This document shows, in pieces, positions 9,103 through 17,192 of a DNA stretch of 64,000 bases. Both the position numbers and the translations under genes were made by a program. This DNA is from Pseudomonadota bacterium (GTDB lineage: Bacteria; Pseudomonadota; Alphaproteobacteria; Rhizobiales; Beijerinckiaceae), in assembly GCA_020161575.1 (NCBI GenBank), contig JAIUNR010000003.1, forward strand, positions 310,001-374,000. Direction: 5' to 3'. Under the pieces are notes generated by a model, which saw nothing but the letters and a program-made list of their open reading frames with translations, had not been told where the DNA came from and did no database searches. Each line of letters opens with the position of its first letter. Positions within the stretch are counted from its first letter, which is position 1.

Positions 9103-9486
9103 CTACTTCGCCGGCGGCGTGCAGACAACCTCGCTTTCCTCCCGCACGTAGCAGACGCTGACCGTTCCCGCGCGACGATCCACCCGATAGATGCCCGCTT
9201 CCTCGCGATGGTTCGAGGCGACAAGCGCGTAATCGCCGGCGGGGCCGGGTTTCGCGCCCTCGCCGGCAGGGTAGCAGAGCGTGAGCCCCTGCGGCTTGTC
9301 GTCGGCCACCGCGAAGGTGCAGGCGACAACCTCGCCGTTGAGCCTGTCGATGCGGTAGACACGGTTGAGCGCATTATGCGGCGCAGGAACAAACTGGTAG
9401 TTCTCCGCCCGCGCCGGACCGGCGGAAAGCGCAAGGAGAAGTCCCGGAAACACGGCCAAAGCCGTCGCGATTACCCTTGAACCCAT
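9103..9486 (-). CDS. Small exported protein of unknown function
   Basis: A 127-residue protein with a clear signal peptide (hydrophobic residues 5-22, cleavage near ARA-ENY). The mature part is about 100 residues with four Cys, which could form two disulfides, and short beta-like repeats (VYRIDRLNGEVVACTF and IYRVDRRAGTVSVCYV) that look like an internal duplication. Periplasmic or outer-membrane location is inferred. It is probably co-transcribed with rpiA, 40 bases downstream. Confidence 0.65.
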   Translation of the reverse strand: MGSRVIATALAVFPGLLLALSAGPARAENYQFVPAPHNALNRVYRIDRLNGEVVACTFAVADDKPQGLTLCYPAGEGAKPGPAGDYALVASNHREEAGIYRVDRRAGTVSVCYVREESEVVCTPPAK

Positions 9487-9562
9487 CTCCGCCTCCGCCG
9501 GTTTTTGCGAATCGCCTCAACCAGTGTAGGCATCGCCGGATAAAAACCGAAAGGGCGCGCCG

Positions 9563-10234
9563 ATGGGCAGGATAGTGGTTTTCGATCTCGACGGGACTCT
9601 GGCCGAGACCGCTCCTGATATCATGGCGAGCCTCAATCATCTCCTGATCGCCGAAGGGCTGGCGCCGCAACCTGTCGAAGCAGCGCGCAAACTCGTCGGC
9701 GCCGGGGCGCGGGCGCTGATCGACCGGGGCTTTCGCGCTTCGGGCCGCATCCTCAGCCCGGAAGAGCTTGACCGGCTGTTCGAGGCCCTTCTCGTGCACT
9801 ACCTCGACAACATCATGGTGGAGAGTTTTCTCTATCCTGGTGTCCCGGCCGCCTTGCGCAATCTCGCGGAGGACGGCTTCCGCCTCGCGATCTGCACCAA
9901 CAAGCCCGAGCCTCACGCCATCGCGCTTGTCGAGAAACTCGGGGTCAGGAACGCCTTCGCGCTGGTCGCGGGGCGCGAGACCTTTGCCTATTGCAAGCCC
10001 GATCCGCGCCATCTCACCGAGACGATCCGCGTCGCGGGCGGCGATCCGCGCAAGGCCATTCTCGTGGGCGATTCACGCACCGATGTGGATACTGCCCGCG
10101 CCGCCGGCATCCCGGTGATCGGCGTCAGCTTCGGCTATACCGACGTCCCGATGGCCGAGTTGCGGCCCGACCGGATCATCGACCATTTCGACGAACTGGA
10201 AGCCGCGATCCACGCGATCATGCCGAAGGGCTGA
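9563..10234 (+). CDS. gph: HAD-family phosphoglycolate phosphatase
   Basis: Dephosphorylates 2-phosphoglycolate, which arises from DNA repair or RuBisCO oxygenation; cytoplasmic. HAD motif I is VFDLDGTLAETAPD (nucleophile Asp in the first third), motif II is ICTNKP, a Lys occurs in the YCKPDPRHL stretch, and motif IV is LVGDSRTDVDTARAAG. The alpha-helical cap (residues 15-90) matches the Gph subfamily, and 223 residues is normal. Related HAD phosphatases such as pyrophosphatase PpaX cannot be fully excluded. It is convergent with the gene at 10247, with only 12 bases between the stop codons. Confidence 0.85.
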   Translation: MGRIVVFDLDGTLAETAPDIMASLNHLLIAEGLAPQPVEAARKLVGAGARALIDRGFRASGRILSPEELDRLFEALLVHYLDNIMVESFLYPGVPAALRNLAEDGFRLAICTNKPEPHAIALVEKLGVRNAFALVAGRETFAYCKPDPRHLTETIRVAGGDPRKAILVGDSRTDVDTARAAGIPVIGVSFGYTDVPMAELRPDRIIDHFDELEAAIHAIMPKG

Positions 10235-10246
10235 TCAACACACGGA

Positions 10247-11656
10247 TCAGCGATCCGAAAGACAGACCAGCGGAACCGCGCTCGCGCGCGCGGCTTCCCC
10301 GATCTCCGCACCGGAGCGCGCCGCGCCATCGCTGGAAGCTGTAGGCGTGGCGATACCCGCCGCCTTCAGCGCCTCGCCCGCCGGCACGAAGGCATAGGTC
10401 AGGCTCGGCACCACGCCGGCGACGCGGAACTTTGTTTTTGGCGCATCCGCCACGATTCCGACAAGCGCACCGGCGCGATCAAACAGCAATGCTCCCGCCC
10501 CGCCTTCCTGAAGCGGGCCTTCGACACGCTTGCCTTCGATACGCGCCGAGGCAACGAGCAGCTCGCCGCCAAGGCCGCGCTGCACCAGCGTCGCTCCTCC
10601 TTCGCTGGCGGTCGCGAGGCGCGCGGACATCACCGCCCCTCCCTTGCCCGCGAGCAGCAGAAGATCGCCGTCGAGCTTGCGCACGGGCTTGAGGGAAGCG
10701 CGATCGCCGGCAATGCCGATCTCCGCGCAGCCCTTGAGCCCGGCCTCCGCGGTGAGGATCGCGTCCGGCCCGATAACAAGGCCGGTCGCCCGCCTCTGGC
10801 TGGAGGCGGCGTGCATTGCAGGAGATGATCCTCCCGCGAGCGCCGTGGCGGCGGGGGCCTTCTGCGCGATGGCGGGCGCCGCACTCGGGAAGGGATCGAA
10901 ACTCGCGGCGATGGCGACAACCAGCGGATCGACCTCGCCGGCCATGCTCTTGTCATAGCCGATCGAGAGCGAGCGTGGTCCGCCCTGCGACGCGGCGGTC
11001 ACGCGGCGGTAGAACTTGCCCTTCTCGGTCTCCCCAGCAATCACGAAGAAATCAGGGCGGAGGAGTTTGTAGGTGATCTTGCGCCCCTGGACAGCGGCGG
11101 AGGTCCCCTTCTCGAACAGGACGGGGAGGGTATCCTCGGGCTTGAGGATCGAGAGGTCGAGCGTCACCTTCTCGTCCTTGTCCTGCCAGCGCGTGCCGCC
11201 GCTCGCATTGGCCTGCGATTTCACGAGCAGCTTGCCGGGAATGCCGATCTGCATCCCCGAAACCTTGTCGATGAAAACCGAAAAGCCTGCCGCCGCGCGC
11301 GCCTTGCCGGCGGAAGCGGCGAGCAGCTTGCGGCCCGCCTCGCCAAGCCCGTCACCGGGTTTGAGCTTGTTGGCTTCCTCGAAGCGCTTGAGCGCGCCGA
11401 AGGTCAACGCGCCGAAATCGCCCGAAGCCGTTCCGGTGAATTTCGCCTCCCAGATGAGATCGCGCTGGACGGTCTTGCGGGTTTCGGGATCGAGCGCGAG
11501 AAAGATTTTTTCCGCCGCCGAGAAAGCGGGATCGACCGGGCGCTGCTGCGTCGGCGCGGCAGGCGGTGCGCCTTGCGCGAGAAGGCCGTACGGCGCCGCC
11601 AGCAAGGCCAGCGCGAGCGCCGTGGTGGACAAAACCGCCTGTGTCGAAACCCGCAT
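10247..11656 (-). CDS. Exported trypsin-fold protein lacking catalytic residues
   Basis: A 469-residue exported protein. After the signal peptide (residues 5-27) comes a helical segment resembling a peptidoglycan-binding-like module (50-115), a central domain (120-255), an Ala/Pro linker, then a chymotrypsin-like domain (290-430). In this last domain the positions expected for catalytic His and Ser are Ala305 (in LTAEAGL) and Ala387 (in GGAGALLFD), so it is probably a pseudo-protease. The ATG at 11656 has GGGAGAG upstream; a longer open frame to 12622 overlaps the divergent alpha-2-macroglobulin gene and is not real. It is divergent from that protease-inhibitor gene, so a shared envelope role is possible but unproven. 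Confidence 0.7.
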   Translation of the reverse strand: MRVSTQAVLSTTALALALLAAPYGLLAQGAPPAAPTQQRPVDPAFSAAEKIFLALDPETRKTVQRDLIWEAKFTGTASGDFGALTFGALKRFEEANKLKPGDGLGEAGRKLLAASAGKARAAAGFSVFIDKVSGMQIGIPGKLLVKSQANASGGTRWQDKDEKVTLDLSILKPEDTLPVLFEKGTSAAVQGRKITYKLLRPDFFVIAGETEKGKFYRRVTAASQGGPRSLSIGYDKSMAGEVDPLVVAIAASFDPFPSAAPAIAQKAPAATALAGGSSPAMHAASSQRRATGLVIGPDAILTAEAGLKGCAEIGIAGDRASLKPVRKLDGDLLLLAGKGGAVMSARLATASEGGATLVQRGLGGELLVASARIEGKRVEGPLQEGGAGALLFDRAGALVGIVADAPKTKFRVAGVVPSLTYAFVPAGEALKAAGIATPTASSDGAARSGAEIGEAARASAVPLVCLSDR

Positions 11657-11700
11657 CACGCTCTCCCGCCTTCGTCCTCGCGCATAAATCGCATGGATGC

Positions 11701-11746
11701 CAAGACTTCGCATGCGCGGCCAAGACTTCGCATGCACGGCCAAGAC
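11701..11746. repeat. Two tandem 20-bp repeats plus a partial copy
   Basis: CAAGACTTCGCATGCGCGGC at 11701 is repeated at 11721 with a single G-to-A change, and its first six bases recur at 11741. The repeat lies in the 192-bp intergenic region between two divergent envelope genes. It may be an operator or a dispersed genomic repeat; the sequence alone does not decide. Confidence 0.75.
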
Positions 11747-11848
11747 AAGGCAACCCGCAACGAAAGTGATTGCGGTGCGGCAACGCACATTGCAGTCACC
11801 GTCGAGGCTGCTAGTGTGGCGGCGCGATCCAGAAGACGGAGTTTTACG

Positions 11849-14800
11849 ATGCCCGGCATGTTCCCGCGCGGTGTGCAGCCTCTTTTCGCCTGGATGCGCA
11901 GAAGTGCCCCGGCCGCGCTCGCAGGGCTGGCGCTGATGGCGGGAACCGCGCTCGCGCAGGTTCCGCAGAAGGCGTTCAACCGCGATGATCTCGCCACATC
12001 CGGCGCCGCCATCGAGGAGAAGATCAAGCGCGAGGTGTCGCTGCCGCAGGGCGCGGATATCGCCCGCCTCCTCGCCGCCGGCAACGCCGCGCTGGCGAAG
12101 AACGACCCGCGTTCCGCCCTTCCCATCGCCAATCAGGCCGTGCTCGCCGCACCGCAAAACCCGGCCGCGTGGCTGATGCTTTCGCGCGCCGCCCGCGCGC
12201 TCACCCCGCGTGACTGGCGCGAACGCTACGACATGCAGGAGCGCGCGACCGCCGCGGCCTATATCGCCTACCAGCGCGCGAAATCGCCAGCCGAGGAAGC
12301 CGGCGCCCTCGCCCAGCTCGGGCAGGTTTTTCAATGGCGCGAGATGTGGCGCCCGGCGCTGACCGCCTACCGGATCAGCCTTGAAGCGCAGGATAACCCA
12401 ACCACCCGCACCGCCTACGAGGCTTTGCGCGAGAAATACGGCTTCCGCCTCACCGGCCACGAGGTGGACGCCGATTCCCCCACCCCCCGCGCCTGCTTCC
12501 AGTTCTCCGAGGCCCTCGCGCGGGGGCGCGTCGACTTCGCGCCCTATGTCGCGATCACCGGCAAGGGCGATTTCGCCGTGGTGGCGGAAGACAGCCAGAT
12601 CTGTGTCGACGGGCTGCGCCATGGCGAGCGTTACGCCTTCATCCTCCGGCAGGGCATTCCCTCCGCGATTCCCGGCGAGAAGCTGCTGAAGAACGCAGAT
12701 TATGAGGTCTATGTCCGCGACCGTTCACCCTCGGTGCGCGCCTCCGGCAAGACCTATGTTCTGCCGCGCACCGGCCAGCAGGGCGTGCCGCTGGTTTCGG
12801 TCAACACCAACAAGCTCGGCATCCGCGTGCTTCGCATCGGTGATCGCAACCTGATCAACACGGTCCGCAATTCCGAATTCCTCGAACAGATGGAGCCCTA
12901 TCAGGTCGAGAAGATCATCAAGGAAACCGGCCAGCAGGTCTGGCAGGGGACGATGGATGTCAAAAGCGAGCTGAACAAGGATGTCGTGACCGCCTTTCCG
13001 GTGACGGAGGCGACCGGCAAGCTCGAACCCGGTGTTTATCTCATCACGGCGCAACCGGGTGAGTTCAAGGCACAATCGGGTGCCACCACGCCCTCCGATG
13101 GCGAGGGCGGCGAAGAGAATAGCGAGCACCTCGCGACGCAATGGTTCACGGTTTCCGATCTCGGGCTGACAAGCTTCACGGGCGGGGATGGCGTGCATGT
13201 TTTCGTGCGCTCGCTGGCCAATGCCGCGCCGGTCAAGGACACGGAAATCCGCCTGCTCGCACGCAACAACGAGGTGCTCGGCACAGCGAAAACCGATGTG
13301 AACGGCCATGCGAAATTCGATCCCGGCCTCTCGCGCGGCGAAGGCGGACTCGCGCCGGGCCTTGTCACCGCGCAACTTAAGGACGATTACGGCTTCCTCG
13401 ATCTCCAGCAGAGCGCTTTTGATCTCTCGGATCGCGGTGTTTCCGGCCGTGTCGCGCCGAAGGGGCTCGACGCCTTCCTCTACAGCGAGCGCGGCGTCTA
13501 TCGTCCCGGCGAGACCGTGTATGTCACCACGCTGGTGCGCGATCCGAAGGGCGCCGCCGTTACCGGCCTGCCGCTCACCTTGGTGACCCGCCGGCCGGAC
13601 GGGATGGAATATCGCCGGCAGGTCGTCGAGGATCAGGGCGGCGGCGGCCGCGCGATCGCGCTCGCCCTCCATTCGGATGCCGCCGTGGGCACATGGCGCG
13701 TCACCGCCTATTCAGACCCCAAGCGTCCGGCGATTGGCGAGGTTTCCTTCCTCGTCGAGGATTACGTGCCAGAGCGGCTCGAACTCAAGCTCGAACCCAA
13801 GGGCAAGGTCATCCAATCCGGTGCCAATGCCGAGATCGATGTCGATGTGCGCTATCTCTACGGCGCGCCGGGTGCGGAGCTGAGCATTTCCGGCGATGTG
13901 ACCATCCGCCGCGCCGCCGGTTCCGCGATTCCCGGTTTCGAGGGCTACACTGTCGGTCTCTCGGATGAGCCCGTCGAGCCCGTCAAAAGCGAGATCGAGG
14001 CGACGACGACCGACGAGAAGGGCAAGGCAAGCCTCTCCATCGCGCTCAACGAGCCGACGACGAACCTGCCGCTCGAAGCGGAATTCATCGTCTCGGCCTC
14101 GGAAAGCGGCGGGCGCGCGGTCAACCGCGCCGTCACGCTTCCGATCCTGCCCAAGGGCATGGCCGTGGGCATCAAGCCGCTTTTCAGCGAAGGCGAGATC
14201 GGTGAGGGCGGCACGGCGAAATTCGGCGTCATCCTCGCCACCGGCCAGGGCAAGCGCCTCGCGCGCCAGGGCCTCAAATGGCAGCTGAACAAGATCTCGC
14301 GCAATTACCAATGGTTCTACAAGGACGGGCGCTGGGCCTACGAGGCAATCAAGAATTCGCGCCGTGTCGCGGATGGCGAGATCGCCACCAGCGAAAGCGC
14401 GCCGGCGGAAATCGCCGCCAAGGTCGGCTGGGGCAGCTATCGCCTGGAGGTGCGCTCCACGGGCACGGAAGAGGCCGAGAGCGCGCATGACTTCACCATC
14501 GGCTATGTCGCCGATGCCAAGGCGGACACGCCCGATGTGCTCGATATCGTGCTCGACAAGAAGGCCTATGCCGTTGGCGAGACAATGCAGGTGCGTCTCT
14601 CCCCGCGTTTCGCCGGCAAGGCGACCCTGGCCGTGGTCTCGGACCGCATCGCCCATGTCGAGGTGGTCGATCTGCCGGAAGGCGGCAAGACCGTGCCGCT
14701 GAAAGTGGCCGCCGAATGGGGGGCTGGTGCCTATCTCGTCGCCATGGCGCATCGCCCGCTCGATGAGGCCGCCAAGCGCATGCCGGGCCGCGCGCTGGGC

Positions 14801-17161
14801 CTGTCCTGGTTCGCCATCGGCAAGGAAGAGCGCAAGATCGCGCTCTCGCTCGGCGCGCCGGAGAAAATGCGTCCGCGCGGCGCGCTCGACCTCCCGATCA
14901 AGCTCGCCAATCTCAAACCGGGCGAGGAAGCTTTCGTCACGGTCGCAGCGGTCGATGTCGGCATCCTCAACCTCACCCGCTATCAGGCGCCGGATGCGAC
15001 CGGCCATTTCTTCGGCCAGAGGCAGATCTCGACCGAAATCCGCGATCTCTACGCCTATCTCATCGACGGAATGCAGGGAACGCGCGGGCAGATCCGCTCC
15101 GGCGGCGACGCCGCGCCAAACCAGAAGGGCGAACGCCCGACGCAGGAACCGCTCGCCCGCTTCTCCGGCGTTGTGAAGGTCAATGCCGACGGCACCGTGC
15201 CGGTCAGCTTCGATATTCCGGCCTTCAACGGCACGGTGCGGGTGATGGCGGTCGCCTGGAGCGCGGGCAAGACCGGCGAGGCGCAGACGGATGTGATCGT
15301 GCGCGATCCCATCGTCGTCCAGCCGACCGTGCCGCGCTTCCTTGCATTGGGAGACCGCTCGCAATTCCACCTCGACATCAACAATGTCGAGGGCGCGAGC
15401 GGCGAATACACCCTCGATATCGACATGCGCGGGCCGGTCACGGTCACGCTCGATCCAGCCTTGCGCAAGCTGAAGCTGGAAAAAGGCAGGAAGATTGCCG
15501 TCACCCTGCCGGTGACAGCGGCAGGGCTTGGTGTCGCGGAACTCGACCTCACCCTCAAGGGAGGCGGCGAAAGCCTCGCCCAGAGCGTTCGCGTGAAGGT
15601 GCAACCCTCGGCGCCGAGCGTGGTGAACCGCATCGTCCGTCCTCTGCCCGGAGGCCAGAGCCTCGAAATCTCGGCTGACCTCCTTGCGGATTTCGTGCCG
15701 AATTCCGGTTCGATCGCGGTCACGGTCTCGCCCTTCGCAGCGCTCGACGTGCCGGCTTTGCTCGCGAGCCTCGACCGCTATCCCTATGGCTGCACCGAGC
15801 AGAATGTCAGCCGCGCGATGCCGCTGCTCTATGTCAACAAGCTCGCCTCGATGGAGCATCTCGCGCTTGATGACAGCGCCGAGAAACGTATCGCCACCGC
15901 GATCGAGCGCGTGCTCGCACGGCAGGGCGCCAATGGCGGCTTCGGCCTCTGGAGCATCGGCGGCGGCGGCGATCTGTGGCTCGACGCCTTCGTGACCGAT
16001 TTCCTCACCCGTGCTCGCGAACGCAACATCGCCGTGCCGCAGGTCGCCTTCACGCTGGCGCTCGACCGGCTGCGCAATCAGGTGGTCAACACCTCCGAGA
16101 TCCGCAAGAGCGAAGCGGCGGGCTTGGCCTATGCGATCTATGTGCTTGCGCGCAACGGTCGTCCGGTTATGGGCGATCTGCGCTATCTCGCCGACAATAA
16201 ACTCGGTGATTTCACTTCCCCGCTTGCCAAGGCTCAGATCGGGGCGGCGCTGGCGCTGCTCGGCGACAAGGGCCGCTCGGACGTCGTGTTCAATGCGGCG
16301 CAGACCGCGCTCACGGGTTACCGCGACGACGGAACCTACCGCGAGGATTACGGCTCGACCCTGAGGGATAGCGCCGGCATGCTCGCGCTGCTCGCCGAAG
16401 CGAATGCCGACAAGGCGCGCATCACGCGCGTCGCGGTGGAACTCGACCGTGCAAGGCAGGCGAAGCGCTACACCTCCACTCAGGAGCAGAACTGGATGGT
16501 GCTGGCAGCGCAGGCGCTCGCGAAAGAGGCGGAGAATTTCTCGCTGAATGTCGATGGCGCCAGCCAGCGTGGGGCCTTCTATCGCAATCTGTCGCAGGCG
16601 CGGCTTGAGAAGAAGGCGCTTTCCCTGCGCAACGAGGGACAGGCGGAAGCGCGAGTCATCCTCTCCGTTTCCGGCATCCCGACCCAGCCGGAGCCGGCGC
16701 TGGATGAGGGCTTATCCGTCAAGCGGCAGATCTACACGCTCTCGGGCGAAATGGTGCAGCCGAACGCCCTCAAACAGAACGAGCGCTATCTGGTTGCTCT
16801 CGAGGTCAGCTCAACGAGACCGCTTTCCGGGCGGATCATGCTGGTCGATCCGCTGCCGGCGGGCCTTGAGATCGAGAATCCGAAACTCACGGATGTCTCG
16901 ACCGAAGGAATCGATCTTCTCAGCGAGGCTTCCGAGCCCGATCACAGCGAGGCGCGGGACGATCGTTTCGTCGCTGCCTTCACCCGGTCAGGAGACACGA
17001 ACAACCCGATCCGCGTCGGTTATCTCGTGCGCGCGGTGACGCCGGGGGTCTACGTTCACCCGGCCGCCATCGCCGAGGACATGTATCGCCCCGAGCGCTT
17101 CGGTCGCACCGCCTTCGGCGCGCTTAGCGTGCTCGCGGCGGAGCCGGCCAGAAAACCATGA
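11849..17161 (+). CDS. Bacterial alpha-2-macroglobulin with intact thioester
   Basis: A 1770-residue periplasmic protease trap of the YfhM type. The signal peptide ends at about residue 36 (TALA-QVP) and has no lipobox Cys, so unlike the E. coli protein it is not a lipoprotein. An N-terminal TPR-like helical part (50-170) precedes an ACFQFSE disulfide-type module, serial MG beta-sandwich domains with the YSERGVYRPGETVY signature, and the thioester domain with PYGCTEQN (Cys1315 to Gln1318). The C-terminus follows a receptor-binding-like fold. ATG 11849 has ACGGAG upstream. It sits 31 bases ahead of pbpC; this pairing is the classical one, interpreted as shielding cells whose envelope has been breached. 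Confidence 0.92.
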   Translation: MPGMFPRGVQPLFAWMRRSAPAALAGLALMAGTALAQVPQKAFNRDDLATSGAAIEEKIKREVSLPQGADIARLLAAGNAALAKNDPRSALPIANQAVLAAPQNPAAWLMLSRAARALTPRDWRERYDMQERATAAAYIAYQRAKSPAEEAGALAQLGQVFQWREMWRPALTAYRISLEAQDNPTTRTAYEALREKYGFRLTGHEVDADSPTPRACFQFSEALARGRVDFAPYVAITGKGDFAVVAEDSQICVDGLRHGERYAFILRQGIPSAIPGEKLLKNADYEVYVRDRSPSVRASGKTYVLPRTGQQGVPLVSVNTNKLGIRVLRIGDRNLINTVRNSEFLEQMEPYQVEKIIKETGQQVWQGTMDVKSELNKDVVTAFPVTEATGKLEPGVYLITAQPGEFKAQSGATTPSDGEGGEENSEHLATQWFTVSDLGLTSFTGGDGVHVFVRSLANAAPVKDTEIRLLARNNEVLGTAKTDVNGHAKFDPGLSRGEGGLAPGLVTAQLKDDYGFLDLQQSAFDLSDRGVSGRVAPKGLDAFLYSERGVYRPGETVYVTTLVRDPKGAAVTGLPLTLVTRRPDGMEYRRQVVEDQGGGGRAIALALHSDAAVGTWRVTAYSDPKRPAIGEVSFLVEDYVPERLELKLEPKGKVIQSGANAEIDVDVRYLYGAPGAELSISGDVTIRRAAGSAIPGFEGYTVGLSDEPVEPVKSEIEATTTDEKGKASLSIALNEPTTNLPLEAEFIVSASESGGRAVNRAVTLPILPKGMAVGIKPLFSEGEIGEGGTAKFGVILATGQGKRLARQGLKWQLNKISRNYQWFYKDGRWAYEAIKNSRRVADGEIATSESAPAEIAAKVGWGSYRLEVRSTGTEEAESAHDFTIGYVADAKADTPDVLDIVLDKKAYAVGETMQVRLSPRFAGKATLAVVSDRIAHVEVVDLPEGGKTVPLKVAAEWGAGAYLVAMAHRPLDEAAKRMPGRALGLSWFAIGKEERKIALSLGAPEKMRPRGALDLPIKLANLKPGEEAFVTVAAVDVGILNLTRYQAPDATGHFFGQRQISTEIRDLYAYLIDGMQGTRGQIRSGGDAAPNQKGERPTQEPLARFSGVVKVNADGTVPVSFDIPAFNGTVRVMAVAWSAGKTGEAQTDVIVRDPIVVQPTVPRFLALGDRSQFHLDINNVEGASGEYTLDIDMRGPVTVTLDPALRKLKLEKGRKIAVTLPVTAAGLGVAELDLTLKGGGESLAQSVRVKVQPSAPSVVNRIVRPLPGGQSLEISADLLADFVPNSGSIAVTVSPFAALDVPALLASLDRYPYGCTEQNVSRAMPLLYVNKLASMEHLALDDSAEKRIATAIERVLARQGANGGFGLWSIGGGGDLWLDAFVTDFLTRARERNIAVPQVAFTLALDRLRNQVVNTSEIRKSEAAGLAYAIYVLARNGRPVMGDLRYLADNKLGDFTSPLAKAQIGAALALLGDKGRSDVVFNAAQTALTGYRDDGTYREDYGSTLRDSAGMLALLAEANADKARITRVAVELDRARQAKRYTSTQEQNWMVLAAQALAKEAENFSLNVDGASQRGAFYRNLSQARLEKKALSLRNEGQAEARVILSVSGIPTQPEPALDEGLSVKRQIYTLSGEMVQPNALKQNERYLVALEVSSTRPLSGRIMLVDPLPAGLEIENPKLTDVSTEGIDLLSEASEPDHSEARDDRFVAAFTRSGDTNNPIRVGYLVRAVTPGVYVHPAAIAEDMYRPERFGRTAFGALSVLAAEPARKP

Positions 17162-17192
17162 AGCGCAAGCCGTAACCCTGGAGCCGTGACCC

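Noticed and set aside
11657..12622. Long upstream extension of the pseudo-protease reading frame (to 791 residues)
   Set aside because: It runs antisense through the start of the macroglobulin gene, lacks any family-like sequence, and the ATG at 11656 has a good ribosome-binding site and signal peptide.
13712..15859. 715-codon minus-strand frame inside the macroglobulin gene
   Set aside because: Antisense shadow of GC-rich codon structure; rich in Arg, His and Asp, with no recognisable domain.
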